DNA from: Epiperipatus broadwayi | Taxonomy: Eukaryota; Onychophora; Udeonychophora; Euonychophora; Peripatidae | Assembly (NCBI GenBank): GCA_028023455.1 | Contig: JAQFVV010000112.1 | Span: 930,001 to 994,000, forward strand | DNA: 64,000 nucleotides | Direction of reading: 5' to 3' | Shown: positions 12,651-25,800 of the stretch, one piece after another | How positions within the stretch are numbered: the first letter of the stretch is position 1 | Layout of the letters: each line of letters opens with the position of its first letter | Translations under genes and position numbers: made by a program | The notes under the pieces: model-generated | Told to the model about the DNA's origin: nothing | What the model saw: the letters and a program-made list of their open reading frames with translations, nothing else | The model's database searches: none

Positions 12651-13283
12651 GTTTCCCGAAAAAAATTCTTTATAAATCAAACTCCCTAAAACTTCACTTC
12701 CTTGTTTTCCTAAATGCAACCCATCTTTACTATATAACTCTCTCTTTCCAATAAAACAATCCCACACATCCACAAACATAACATTATTTCTCTCACACAA
12801 TTTTTTCAATCTCTCATTTATAGAACATGCCCTATCTAGCAAATAACTCTTGTCAAACCTTGGTAATAATCCAACTATTCCTACTCTTCCTTTAATCATA
12901 ATCAAATTCCTAATCAAATCTACATAATCATCCATTATTCTCTCTGATGATTCTAATAAATTATTAGTCCCCACCATAACATATACATCTCTACTACCTT
13001 GTTTTTTAACTTTATCTGCTACATCCCTAATTCTAGCTCCAGGCAAACATACTCTTACATACCTACTTCTATTTTCCCTTGCAATTATATCCCCACATTC
13101 TCTAATTAGTGAATCTCCTATCAATACTGTTTCATAATCTACTTTTTCTGCTCTATCTATAACATTTTCTAATACCTTCTGGTCCTCCTTATCTATTTCT
13201 TCTTTATCATTCCTACTCAATAATTCCTTTATCTCCTCACATTTTATCTCTAATGATTTTAATTTTACTTCTACATCCTCACA
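12645..13283 (-). pseudogene. LINE ORF1: coiled coil plus SGNH/GDSL esterase domain (5'-truncated)
   Basis: The frame is open from the element edge. A charged, Leu-rich stretch (VEVKLKSLEIKCEEIKELLS) that could be a coiled coil is followed by an SGNH hydrolase fold. Numbered from the TTG codon at 13220, the GDSL block is at 35-38 with nucleophile Ser37, then Gly61, the GTNN block at 84-87 with Asn86, and the DGLH block with Asp166 and His169, so all four SGNH signature positions are kept. LINE ORF1 esterases are thought to help the RNP meet membranes or acetylated substrates; the role is unproven. The frame ends at a TAA just after a run of seven T. Removing one base restores a frame running on for about 65 codons (next entry), so the stop at 12645 is probably a homopolymer frameshift. 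Confidence 0.85.
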
Positions 13284-13286
13284 TTA

Positions 13287-13620
13287 CTGCAGAGCCATCT
13301 ATTGTAAGCTTTAGTAATCAATGGACATTATTAAAATAGGCAATATATATGGTAACACAAAAATAAATTTTCTGTATATTAGTTTGCATATTGTAAAATC
13401 TTTTTAGCAATTTTTTTTTTTTTCATTTTACTGAAGAATCACATCAACAGACATTAGATGGTAATATTATTATATCTTTATATCCAGTGTGGGAAAATAC
13501 ACTTTTATAAGTTATCTTTATTCCACTACAGAGCCATATATTGTAAACTTGAATAACTAATGAACTTAGATGCTAGTATTATTATATCTTCATTTCCAGA
13601 CTAGTTTTCGGCTTAAAGCC
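13287..13620 (+). repeat. Dispersed repeat, copies 2 and 3, and foldback end
   Basis: Two further copies of the short repeat: 13287-13340 (GCAGAGCCATCTATTGTAAG) and 13508-13600 (CAGAGCCATATATTGTAAAC, followed by TATTATATCTTCATTTCCAG). After copy 3 comes CAGACTAGTTTTCGGCTTAA, which matches the CAGACCAGTTT/GACTAGTTTCTGGCT arms of the foldback elements at 19.3 and 37.7 kb. The LINE therefore sits inside or next to an old foldback-family insertion. Confidence 0.5.
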
Positions 13621-16076
13621 TTTATCAATAAAATCTTCAGATTCAAAACTGGAATTAACACTTTCTTTTATACTATCAAATTAATAGCCTGAAATTCAAA
13701 AAAATGTAATGTTTGAATTCAAACCTCTTGGTGACTATTGATTAATTTAAAGTAGGTAGCTCTAAAGTAGGGTAAAGAGAATTGCTACTGAACGCTTATG
13801 TTAAGAATAAACTGAGCAAGTCATGTGACATTTTATTTATATTAAATGCTGACCCTTTTAGACACATCCAAACTGAAAGTTTAAGTACATATAAATAATG
13901 TTACTAATGGCAATAATAAAAATGAAGTATCATTAGGGTATTATGTTTTATATCATTTCTATTTTTTTTTTTTTTTATAGTATCCACTTACAATTGCTAA
14001 GCAATGGAAATCCCATAAAATAGTTTTATTACCCTGTTCCATTGCAGAGAAATCTAAAAGAAAATGGATTTAAATAAATGATAAATAAATATTTGAATGG
14101 TTTATCATTCAGGAGTTCATAAAAAATTTGAGCATCAGAAGTGACCGCTGGAACCATGACTATGGTCTCTGAATTTCAGGGTTTGTCATTCTACTATGGC
14201 AATAAACCACGCAGTATAAGGACTAATATATAAGTTTTATGGCCTTTCTGGTGAATGAGAGATTGAATGATGTAAGCAGAACTTTAATACATGAAGTAGA
14301 TAATAAACCAAATAATCATCTGAAGCATATATGGTATGTGCTAATGCAAGTGCACGTATGTAAAAAAAAAAAAAGATAGATAGATAAATTAGAATTGGAA
14401 AAGTCTTAAAACAAAAAGATTTAATTTCATCAAAAATATTAAAAATAGATGATCAAAAAAAAGATCACCGCCTAGAATGAGAATAACTTTAAATATGTAA
14501 ACAAAATGAAATACATATGGCCAAAACAAAAAAAAACCCGCTAGTTTAGAACCAAAAATGACACAAAAGATCTAATCTTATAGAGAAAAGAGAAATAAAG
14601 ATGAAATTTAAAATCAAAGGAAATCTGAATGGGACAACATAAAGGCTTAAAAATAAAATCATTATTAACATAATAGTGGCACTACTGTATGGAGAGTTTT
14701 GCCTGTTTTAATAACATAATAGTTATGATTAAATATACTTATGTATTTAGGTTTTGAATTAAATTATTGCATTTTTATAGACTATTAAAAAAATAATTAA
14801 CAACAAATTTTCTTAAATTATCTTTATATTAGTTAAGAATCTAGATTTACTGGAAACTTTATTGAAAATCTTATAGTAGACTATGACATTACTGAAAATA
14901 TAGTAATATCTACTAGTAGTATGAATATAACAATTAATTGGGATCTAGAAATAAATGATAACCATTCAAACTTTGTCAAATCACATTAGAGGTTGCAGTT
15001 GACTTGAGTGGAGACATATTGCATACTGGCAAAATGAAATATATCTTCGAATAACAAAGTTCAAAAACATTTTTTATAGTTTATAGACAGGATTTGGAAA
15101 AGTAAAATAAATTACATGTATTGAACACATGCACACTTAGTAAAATGTTGAATGGATATGAAACGTGAATAATTAAATATTTGATGAAAAAAAGCTTGAT
15201 ATTTGAACAGATATACTTTAGAAAATTGCAAAAAGTTTTCAATTAAGAATTACAAAAAAAAAGTGAATTGAAAATATATTTTATTAAAAAGATTATAAAA
15301 TAAAGTCTGTACTTATTGATTAAATGATCAGAAATGGGAAACTAATTTGTTATATGAGGCACCAACAAAATAGGAGAAACTCCTAATATTTGGAATAACA
15401 ATATTAAAGAATTGTGGAACTAGGTTGCATTCACACCTTTCTGGGAGGAATAAACAAAACTAAAATCATGATTAAAAGTAGTTCACATTTTGGCATTTGA
15501 ACTCGTTGCTGATGGTAATTGGTGATCATTAATAAAAAATAAATTTAAGCTTTTCCTTAGCACATAAATTTAAGTTAATCTTTTTATGAATTTATATATG
15601 TAGTTTGAAAGAAATTTTTAAACCCTCTCTTCCTTTGATATAAATAAGAATGAAATTTTGTTAATGTTTTACTCGACCAAGGAATTCTGAATGTGAGGCA
15701 TTACAATAAAATGTATTAAATATATAGCTAACTATTATAAATGGTGAGTTAGTGCAATGTAGCATTTTATTTTCTAGCAGAGTACTTAATATATATAATA
15801 TTTAGAAATATAACTCAATGTCTTCAGTAAATGAGTTAAATAACTGATTTGCTGAGATGAATTAGTATCTCTCTTTTGACATTATTTTTCTATATACAGT
15901 ATTTTAAATGTTCATCTTAAGTTATAGAAACTGCATTTTGAAGTGATTTGTTGACATTATTCATAGCTAAATTATTTTAAAATAGTTTCATTTCACTTCA
16001 AAGCAACCAAGTTAAAATAATAACTATAAGTTTACATTTTAATTAAAAGATGTCGCTAATGTACTTCCTTTTTAGT
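13620..16076. other. AT-rich sequence upstream of the bystin start
   Basis: No coding region, RNA gene or clear repeat was recognised. There are long A runs and T runs. A bystin promoter and any non-coding first exon could lie here, but AT-rich sequence gives too many TATA-like strings to choose one. Confidence 0.4.
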
Positions 16077-16100
16077 TAAAACTGGAAGACACCAGTCAAT

Positions 16101-16235
16101 ATGGGAAAATCGAAAAAAAGTTTTAGTCTTAAAAGTGAAAAGAATTTACCTTTAGAAGAACAAATTTTATTAGCAAAGTCAGTCAAGTCATCACAGAGGA
16201 TTAAAACCAGAGTCAGAAGAGATGAAGATGAAAAG
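16101..16235 (+). CDS. BYSL: Bystin exon 1 (residues 1-45)
   Basis: The 45 codons begin MGKSKKSFSLKSEKNLPLEE and end in a basic then acidic run (RRDEDEK) before the GTAATC donor at 16236. The stretch LPLEEQILLAKSV corresponds to the conserved N-terminal PLADQIL motif of bystins. The many Lys, Ser and Arg residues fit a nucleolar protein with a basic start. The ATG at 16101 is chosen because an in-frame TAA lies 24 bases upstream (16077-16079) and no other ATG intervenes. A pyrimidine-rich tract ending in TTTTTAG at 16075 looks like a splice acceptor, so 16076-16100 may be the end of a 5' UTR carried by this exon, with a non-coding first exon upstream; this is inference. The N-terminus is shorter and more diverged than in mammals, as is normal for the family. 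Confidence 0.85.
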
Positions 16236-16879
16236 GTAATCACTATTAATACTAATTTACCTGTGCCTGCAGAAGTTTAAAGAGGCCTATCCATTTACGT
16301 AAACATTGAATATATGTAATGCTTAAATTATTATATGAAGTGGCATATTTGATTAAGAATTAACTTCTATTTAAATTGTAAATATTTAAAAAAAGTAGGA
16401 AGAAATAATTAGATAAGCTTCTTCATATTTTTTTTGTTTTTTTTTAGAATAAGTGCACGAACTTATTACGTGCTCGTATTTCGAATTAAAATTGGGTAGT
16501 TTTTTAATAAATGTTTATTTTGCACTTGTGTCATTAAATTATTTATAAAACAAGAGTCTCATATGTCTTGTTACAAAATACTTAAGAGTTACTGAATAAT
16601 GAATATATATATATATCACGAATTGATTAATATTCTAATCAACCTAACATATTCCTCCTTGCCGGTGTTTTGCAAGCCTTTAATTGGATTTTCGTTCTAT
16701 TAGTTCGTTTCTTTATGCGGTAATGGAAAGTTGTTTATCAAATTAAACATTTAACAAAATACGAAAAGTTAGAATAATATTGCTATTAAAAGAATGAATA
16801 GTAAAAGAACGTAAGCGTATTCTTATTAAAGGAAAAGATACGTTGTGGAACGAAATAGTTATATTAAGCAGGAATGGAA

Positions 16880-17840
16880 ATAAGTATAGATTTAATAAAA
16901 AAATAAATAAATTTAGAATTCATCATTTGAAAATGATAAGCATAAGTAGATATAGTTTTAAAAAATCTTGGAAGAGATGATCCCAATTGTCTTGTAAAGT
17001 CTATTATTAGATAGAAAACGATAATAGGGCTTGAATCAATTTATAAGGAAATTTCTAAATGATATATTAAGATAAAAATTTATATTATATATTATTTATA
17101 ATATATATTATGTACTGAGAGTATCGTGTTACTGATTATAAAATGCAAAGAGCTTTGAATAACGATTATCTTGCGATAATCGTTTTCATTTGAGTTATGT
17201 TCACTCTATAAGTTTGGTGTTTTATTATATGATGTAAAGCTGCTTCCCAAATTAAACTTATAACTAAATAATATTTTTATTAAAAGGATGGGTAACAAAA
17301 AAAAATGTTAATTGAGGGTGGGAATGACAAGCATAAACTTGGTAGTGTGAAATGGTTATAGAGTTCATTCTTAGATAAAAGATGACAATGAATAGTATAT
17401 AGCTTTAAAAAGTAAAAAAGACTTGGAATAAATTGGCTGGTAAAATCGATCATTGGATAGAAAACTGTAATAAATAGAAAAACTATATTGCAATTACCTA
17501 TAACCTATTTAGAAACTATCCTTCATGAAAAAAATTCTGATGGTTATGTTCTGGAAGTGGTTGCGTGAACTTGTTTAAATTTTCAACTTTATAAGAAGCT
17601 GCTAATAATAACTTTGATTATTAAACAATATGGAATAATATATCTCATAAAAATATTTGTAATTTAATTAACTTATTATTTTCTTGATTTAGCAATGAAT
17701 CTAAGGAAATTTCAGAATAACTAATTTCTTGTAGGTAGTTTATATTTTCTTTAATTTTTATAGTATGTCAAATACTAAGGGCATAAAGGGATTTGAATAA
17801 GGATTATTTTGGAGTAATTATTTTCATTTGGGGGCATCAC
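16880..17840 (+). repeat. Degenerate direct repeat, two units of about 450-550 bp
   Basis: Blocks in 16880-17205 recur in the same order in 17320-17840 with much divergence: ATGATAAGCATAA / ATGACAAGCATAA, TATAGTTTTAAAAAATCTTGG / TATAGCTTTAAAAAG...ACTTGG, TTAGATAGAAAACGATAATA / TTGGATAGAAAACTGTAATA, and TTTGAATAACGATTATCTTG / TTTGAATAAGGATTATTTTG followed by ATTTTCATTTG. It looks like an old tandem duplication, perhaps of a transposon scrap. A perfect 10 bp stem (AACGATTATC TTGC GATAATCGTT, 17161-17184) lies in unit 1 and is decayed in unit 2. Confidence 0.55.
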
Positions 17841-17859
17841 AAATCTTTTACAATCAAGA

Positions 17860-19280
17860 TGTCAGTTTTCTTTTTTTGTATATGCTACATAAGCATTTCA
17901 ATATTTAGTAAGCTTATAACATTCAAGCAGCAGAAGTGATTAAACTTCCATCTATAAATCTAACTCAAATCTGCCACTCTATCACTATGGTAAATAATAT
18001 TAAGATGGTAAATAATATTAAGAAGCTAATTTATACAAATTAATATTTAATAATAAAACATCGAACAGCTAAATTCAGCTTCATATATGTATAAATATTT
18101 TTCTATTGATACTAATGTAAACAAATTTTTATATAGAGCTGTACAAAATGTGAACCAGTTGCAACACACCTACAGGTTTTAATTTTTTCTAGCGAAAAAA
18201 GTAAAATAACAATTTGTGTTGAATACTTATTAGATATTTTAATTCTATCACTGAGCGAATAATCTTGATGTTGATATTATCTGGTGTTTTTACATCGTTT
18301 TACAATTTTCAAATGTAAGATGTATCAAAGAAGTGACCTTGCACTGTTTTCGTCCAATGCTTATGCTCTTAAGTGTTCATAGGAATGTATGTGCAATTCT
18401 ATTTTACTTGTAGTTTATCTGTTCAGTTATTGAGATTGTGTTACTGTTCCTCAAATACACAGTATGTTTCATTTTGCATTATCTTTAATAATTTGCTTTT
18501 TTGTAATAAATTTTATTATATCATATTGTCAAGCAACCTTGCCTAATAAGAGAAGAAAAATAATATGCATATACTGTATTTATTATTTTGAATGCAGTTA
18601 CAGATAAATATTTTTTTTAATGCAGCCCTTGAATTATTTAAGATTGTATACATTTAAACTAACTAGTATTATGTAAAATGCCTCACACTTTAATTGTATA
18701 TTTGTCCTAACTCCTGACAATTATACAACCGAGGCTATAGGCAAAAAGAATCAAATGCCACATAAAATGAAAACAATAAAAGTACCAGAATAATATAATT
18801 CAAACATTTTTACTTCAAACCAATAATTTGTATGCATATACAATGCAAATAACAAATACGTAATATTGATTTTACATCAGTAAGATCAAAATATATAGTA
18901 TTGGCTATTGACTGCATCTGGCTGCTTTCTTACATGAGCTCAGGCATATTTAATAATATAGACCAGGTCCTAAATATAGCCCTAGATCTGCCTTCATATC
19001 TTCAACAGGGAGAAACTTAGGCATCTTTTAAATTGTGTCTTAATCTCTGAAATAATTTTAATCGTGAGAATGTTTTCATTTACTGAATTCTTGAAATGTG
19101 TTATTATTTTTCTATCATACAATTAATGTAAGACCTTTTACTAATGTAATTTGCAGACTTGCACTAAATTATATTTTATGTTTGGGTGCACTTAATGTAC
19201 TTATTTTAATTTAAATATAATTGCAAGGAAACGAAGTCTTATATCACGTGACTTAATTTAATAAGCTTGTATTACAAATG
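17860..19280. other. Intron sequence, nothing recognised
   Basis: AT-rich with no coding frame, repeat or RNA gene that I can support. Confidence 0.4.
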
Positions 19281-19281
19281 T

Positions 19282-19810
19282 TATATAATGAGAGTGCCAA
19301 TAGCTCTTAACAAGCTTTTCAGAACATCTCTATCCCCAGACCAGTTTCTAAACTCTTGCTTTCATCAGTGAGATGCTAGGATATTCAAGCATTAGATTTA
19401 AAATACCAAGTCAAGCCCAGCACTTTATCTATGAAAATCTGAAATTTTCAGACATCCATATGTCTTCAAATCCAGATATCTAACTTAAATAGCCATAAGG
19501 GACTGAACTAAGTTCAGATACACCATATATTAATAGCTTTACCAATATATAAGATGTATCTGAACTTAAGTTCAGTTCCAGATGACTATTTAAGTAGATA
19601 GCTTAATTTGAAGACATATGGATGTCTGAAAATGTCAGATTTTCTACCTAATAGTTAAACATTAGATAATGTGCTGGGTTTGACCTGGTATTTTAAATCT
19701 AATGCTTGAATATCCTAGCACGTCACTGATAAAAGCCAGAGCTAGAAACCATTCTGCAGATAGGGATGTTCTGAAAAGCTTGTTAAGAGCTATTGGCACA
19801 CTCATATAAT
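19282..19810. mobile_element. Foldback (long inverted repeat) element, 530 bp
   Basis: The two arms (about 19282-19535 and 19560-19810) are inverted copies along nearly their full length. Outer ends match as TGCCAATAGCTCTTAACAAG with its complement, inner ends as AACTAAGTTCAGATACA with TGTATCTGAACTTAAG. Internal blocks shared with other foldbacks in the window are CAGACCAGTTTCTA and GACATCCATATGTCTTCAAA. It has no coding capacity. Foldback elements of this type are non-autonomous and move with help from an unknown transposase. I see no certain target duplication. Confidence 0.8.
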
Positions 19811-22800
19811 AATTAAACATATACCCATCCTGAAAATATAAAAAAAGCTTTTATTGTACTAAAATGAGTACTGTATCTTTATCAAAGAGATGTTCTCTGA
19901 TATATTATTTTACTGCATTTATTTTTTTCTGCATTTTTTGATTTCAAATCTGAGAGCATTTCTGTCACTTTCCCATATCTATCATTTATTTCTCAAGATA
20001 GATAAAAGATTTTGCTGTATTCAGATGTATGCATATACGTTAATTGTTGGTAATAATCTTTGCTTGAATAAATTGAATTAATTTTATTTATTCTTAGCAT
20101 ATTCAATTAATTAACTTAAGGAAATATTTAATTTTGCACTGTGGCACTTATAATCATTACTGAACTGGTGAATATTAACATTTGCGTTTTTTACAAGATA
20201 ATTAATAATGTATTTACTTAAAAATAGTTCTTTCTTGTATTAAATGCCAATAAAAATTTCAATAATTTCAACCAAGACAATGAAGAATGCAAGAAATTTG
20301 ACAATTAAGAAAGAATGATTATTACTGACAATTCAAATGTTTGACATATTACCTAGATGTTATTTAAAAGATGATTATTTGTATTAGCTAGTTTAAAGCA
20401 TTTTAACTGTCCTAATTTGGTTATATCACGATTCACTCCAGTTTGTTAGAGAAATGTACAACACTTGGAAAGATTGGTGACAAAAGAAAATAACATCTTA
20501 ATAATAAAAGTACATTTGAACAGACTGAAAAATCATATGGGATAGATTATATTGAAGAAATGATATTCATATGATTACCAGAAGTTGATATTGACTTGAT
20601 GGCACCTAATAACAAACTAGTTTTTGTATTAGAAATATAAATATATATAATGCTCTACTTAAACATCATAATTATTTACATATAAAGTTATTTAGCTATA
20701 CCATCTAGATTACAAAGCTGTTACTACAAGCAAATGGAAAAAAAAATTTGATTTTCATCTGCTACCAAGATTTTAAATAGACAGCAACCGAGAACTGCAA
20801 GTTATAGAGCAAATCTAAATAAGTTGAGATGTTACTAGAGCTCTTATTGATTAAATTTCTAATTTTGATAACCTTGTAAACCTCTATAATTCTCCATATA
20901 AACAATTCATATATGCATCAGACTACACTGGAATCATATAAACACATATCATAAATACCTACATATAAAATTATCCCGCTATGTCGATTAAATTGCAAAA
21001 CCTTTATTACAAAAAGATGAAAAAATGGAATTACTTTTTATATTAAAGGCATATTATAATTGGGTTTGTCATATACATTCATAATTTAATTAAATCTATG
21101 TTCATTCCAGTTCTAATGAGCCGTTAATAATATAGCTGATTTTAAAGCAGTTTTAGCCAGAAATCACTATTTTTTTTATAAAAGTGGAATTAAGAATCTG
21201 AATAAATCCTAAATTACTATACTTTTTATTATTTCATTGCACAATCAACTTAACAACATATATATATTGTAATCTACCCGGCGTTCAACAGCAAAATTGA
21301 TTGTACGCCAAAGACTACAATATTATAAGTGATCCAATATCTGACCAATATTAGGTCAACAATGTGCCAATGAACTGTAACTTTCCAGCTTCATATACTA
21401 CTATCATTTATATGATAACTTGAAGAATAACAACTATAAAAAAAAAAAAATTATAAAATATTTTCATATTTTATATCTCAGGATTATAATTCTGTTAATC
21501 TATCTCAATCCAGGCACAGTTAAGTTAAGCAAGATGGTTCTTTTTACTGCTACTTAATGTGCTCATGCACCAAATACAAGAAGTCATTTTAATTTAGATT
21601 ATGGTTTGCCATTTATCGAGCTATGATATTAAGATGATATACTTTGTGAACAATATAACATCACCAGTCGTCTAATTGATATGAGACTCATTATATTTGT
21701 ATTTTCTGTTAATTAATTGATACATAAACTCCCGTGCTTAAACTGAATAAATCACGCATTGGATGATAACAAAAGAGAATAATAGATTTTATTTATCCTT
21801 CATCGCAACATTTAAGTAATTCCATTCCTCAAATATCAAGGATTACAAGATAAATATACCTTATGATTTCAATAATGGAAATATCAAAATTCTAACCTTT
21901 CAAATAATACAAATCTTTATTAGACTGTAATGGATAGAAAAAAATTGAATTGTGATCAGTGATTTGGGATGAACTATGAATGCAAAAGCCATAATTAGTA
22001 TATAACAAAATTACATTGATATTTATTTACATTAGTATTTACAATTTATTTACAGATTACATCAACAAAATAAAAAAATTAATACCAAATAATAATAGAT
22101 TTTATAAAATAATTCATTGACAAAAAAAAAATCTTATTCCTTGTTTATGGATCCCCAAAACTTTTCATCATATGTTTAGTTGTATTATTAAAAATTTACG
22201 ATATTAATAAAGTGTAACAAGCACCCTTGAATCAAGTAAAATAAATTGATTACACAATTGGTTTCAACAATTTTACCAACACACTACCCTAACTTATGTT
22301 ATATTGAAAGCCATCTGAATTGCCAATACTCCATCAACACGTAATAATATATTTTACATATCTTTCTTGAGCCATTCACAATCAACAATGATGAACAATG
22401 AATGCTTCCACAACAATGACTTACTGTCCGATATACCAAAGTAGCATTAACACATAGAAATTGAAGTTAAATTTGTAGCAACAATACCAATATAAGTCTA
22501 GGATCACAATTGAACATGCCAAAACTAAATATCCAGGTGTCTATCAGCACCTATCTGGATATAAGAAAATTACACAATAAAAGGATTAACAACTTCCTTC
22601 ATACATTATGTCATCTAAGCATACTCATTAAGATCATGACCCCATTATATGACCTTGTATAAGATATCTCCACTACAATGCATAATACTAAAAACTCCCA
22701 AACAATAATGCATAGAATGAAAACCTGATACATCCAACATAGATCCACTGCTATAAAATGATCATCGGTCATAAATAGATCTGAGCATGTACACAATGGA

Positions 22801-25800
22801 TCTAATAATATCCCACACCAACCTTCATCAATTCATAAATTGATCCTATTCAAATAGCAAAATGTAAGTAATTACACAAGCTTTAGGTTCAGATGATTTA
22901 AATTTCTTTTACTCTAAACCTGCATAGGCTAACAGTGTTGTTAAACTATTTTGGAATCACAATATAAAATTAATAAACCAAAATTTAATATTTTTTACAA
23001 TATTTTAAACTAAATATCAATGAGTTTTGTCATCGTGACATTAAATTTAATATTATGATTATAATATTAATTAATACCCTTGAAAATTAGTACTGATGAA
23101 TTTTTAATCATAAAATATCTTTACCTATCCTTTAAAGATTTTATATTAACATTATATTATCATCCTTTAATTCAATCAATCGTTATCCAGCCTAAAATAC
23201 AACAGAAAATGTATGTATAACTATTACATATATGAGATATATAAAAAATATATAAAATAAACAAACACACATCTAGACATAACACCATCTTGTACAAGAT
23301 ACCTTAATAATTATCATAACCTTCTTAAAATATATTTAGCGTTCACAGTTTGAATATTATTATTAGGCTCTGGCTATTCATTTCCATATTCTAATTGTGT
23401 TATCCAAATTCCTAGGAAAGGTTAAATATTTAACAGTCTTCAGTTATCCATATAATAATTTATTTAATATAGAAATTCCATCACATATTTCACAATATCT
23501 TTTAATATAATATTCTCGGGGTCAAGTATTCTTCTAGAACAAATTATTTATCCTTTCTTTTTTATTTAATATTACACCATTCTAAATAAAGATTTATGTT
23601 AAGATAACATGATAAGTAATTACGGGTTAATCATTTGTCTTTATTCAACATACAATGCTACAATTCTATTTGCAGATACAATTCTAGAATAAATTGTAAA
23701 CGTTTCTTTTATAATTTATATATCCATGTAAATTTTAAATGTGCCATTTATCAGTTAATGAATGACTTCCTCCAAACAACCCAAAATATCCAAAGCACAA
23801 TTTATCAATTTCCAATTTCCATGACAATAGTAATTTATGATTAATTATAAGAGTTGTCTATATTTCAAGTATTTTCAGAAATTTCATTAATACGTAGATT
23901 TATCCAAATAGTAAAGATGTCTAAACATAACGTAGATTAAATAGGACAGTACATTATTTAAGTAATAATGCTTTTAACTTTTACAACTTTTAACAAGGAA
24001 TTGAAACTTTAATTTGCATATTGTTTTCTTTCCCTTCTATTAATTTACTTGGTGCTTCTGAACATTGTAATACATTTTTTTATAATGACAAATATTGCTT
24101 ATTCCAGTTATAGTTTGATATGAGTCAGAGTCAATGTTTTTTTCAGAACAGAAATTTGAAACTTTTATGTATGCATAACAATTGAACAACCTATAATTTT
24201 TAAATAATAATAAATTTGATATCACATATTTGTTTTGGCTTTTAAAATTACTTTTAAAGAAGTTTTCTCTTTATTTTTCTTTTACTGTTCTTTTTTTATG
24301 TCTGCCCACCAAAAGTTTCTTCAAAAAAAAAAAAATCTTCTCTCATTTGCATATTAACATGAGACAATTTAAAGTAAAAATAGAAAAAAAATACTTAGGA
24401 GAACTTACGACTTATCAGTTACACAAAATGAGTTAGTTTTACCTTATACTACTTTTACATTTAACAAAGCTTATTTTATTTTTATCCTGTTAACAAAATC
24501 AATATAAAATTACCAAATTTAAATAATGCATTATTTTAGTTAAATATAAGAAATAATAAAAACATATGATTAATCTCAATTGTACAAATTGACCATGTCT
24601 TTATTCATATCATACTGAAACATCAATCATTATAAAAGTTCTATCAAATAATAGATGATAAGCTAAACAAATAAAAATATAAATAACATATTTTGAACAT
24701 ACGTATATAGTAAAAAATGTGCCAGGTTTTCCTCACAATGCCATATAATATCATTTACTTTAAATTTATAAAAATTTAAAATTTTTCTAAACATCAGCAT
24801 TGACCATCGATCTATTTTAATTAGAGCTGGGTAATAAGATTACAATATATATATGATATAAAAAACTATATCAGAGTATTTAATTTTTATATCAAAAAAT
24901 AGTATACTTTTAACAAGTTAGTATCCTGCTTTATATATAAATGACTCGTTTTTATTCATGTTTTAAAGTTAAGCAGGCTGATATTAATGTCTTTAGTAAT
25001 AAATTAATCACTGTGAAGAAGCAAAAATGATACCATTGCATAGAGTAAAACCATTTTTAATTAGTTCCTACATTAGAGCTACTTTATAGGCAAGAGTTAC
25101 TCGTCTTGCATATGAATAAAACAGATTAGAACAATTCTGCTTGTATGATTTCAGTCATGAAACAAATAGATTATATCTTTCATCTCTGCAAAGTCAGTAA
25201 TGAAAGTTAAAAAAAAAAATGAATTGATCTCGATGAATAATCATTTAATAGTGGCATGTATTCAATCTGAGGACCAATATTTTGCAGCTGAACTTTTATT
25301 GGAATTTCTGTTTATAATCATAATTTTTATTAACATTTCAGCTAATTTTTTGCAATCTTGCATGAACATGAAGCACTAGCATGATAATTATGCTATATAT
25401 ATCTAATGATTGATTGTTTCTGTAAAATTTAAATTTCGTTGTTTATTCATTACATAATTTTTTTAAATATTTTCAATTTATACTTGGGTATTTGATATAT
25501 TAGAATGTTCATGAGTGATTTTTGTTTAGATTGATAATAACTTAAGGACAGGTGAAACATTTCTTAAAATTAATAGATTATATATAAAAAAAAGATTTCA
25601 TAATTTTGTTGAAATATATTTACATATTGTCTATAGTCTTGTTTTATTTATTTATATTGTGAGAGCTAATAATTAAAATTTTTCCAGTACATCACTATTT
25701 AAAGATGAACAATCCTCTAGTAGACATCAAAGTGATTTAAATATGATTTTAATTGATAACTATTTCTCTGATTGGCTATACCAAAATACATTCAGAAATT

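Larger units (their letters stand above)
9013..13284 (-). mobile_element. APE-type non-LTR retrotransposon (LINE), 5'-truncated and frameshifted
   Basis: The minus strand carries, in order, an ORF1 with coiled coil and SGNH esterase, an ORF2 with APE endonuclease and reverse transcriptase, a C-terminal Cys/His domain, a short 3' UTR and a tail of three CATCA units (TGATG on the + strand, about 9020-9037). The + strand is strikingly G-poor over the whole length. ORF1 has no start codon: its frame is open right to the edge at about 13283, where the LINE stops against a dispersed repeat, so the copy is 5'-truncated. At least three frameshifts break ORF2 and one breaks ORF1, so it cannot make full-length protein. 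An esterase in ORF1 is known from CR1-like families, but I cannot assign the clade without a tree. Confidence 0.93.
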
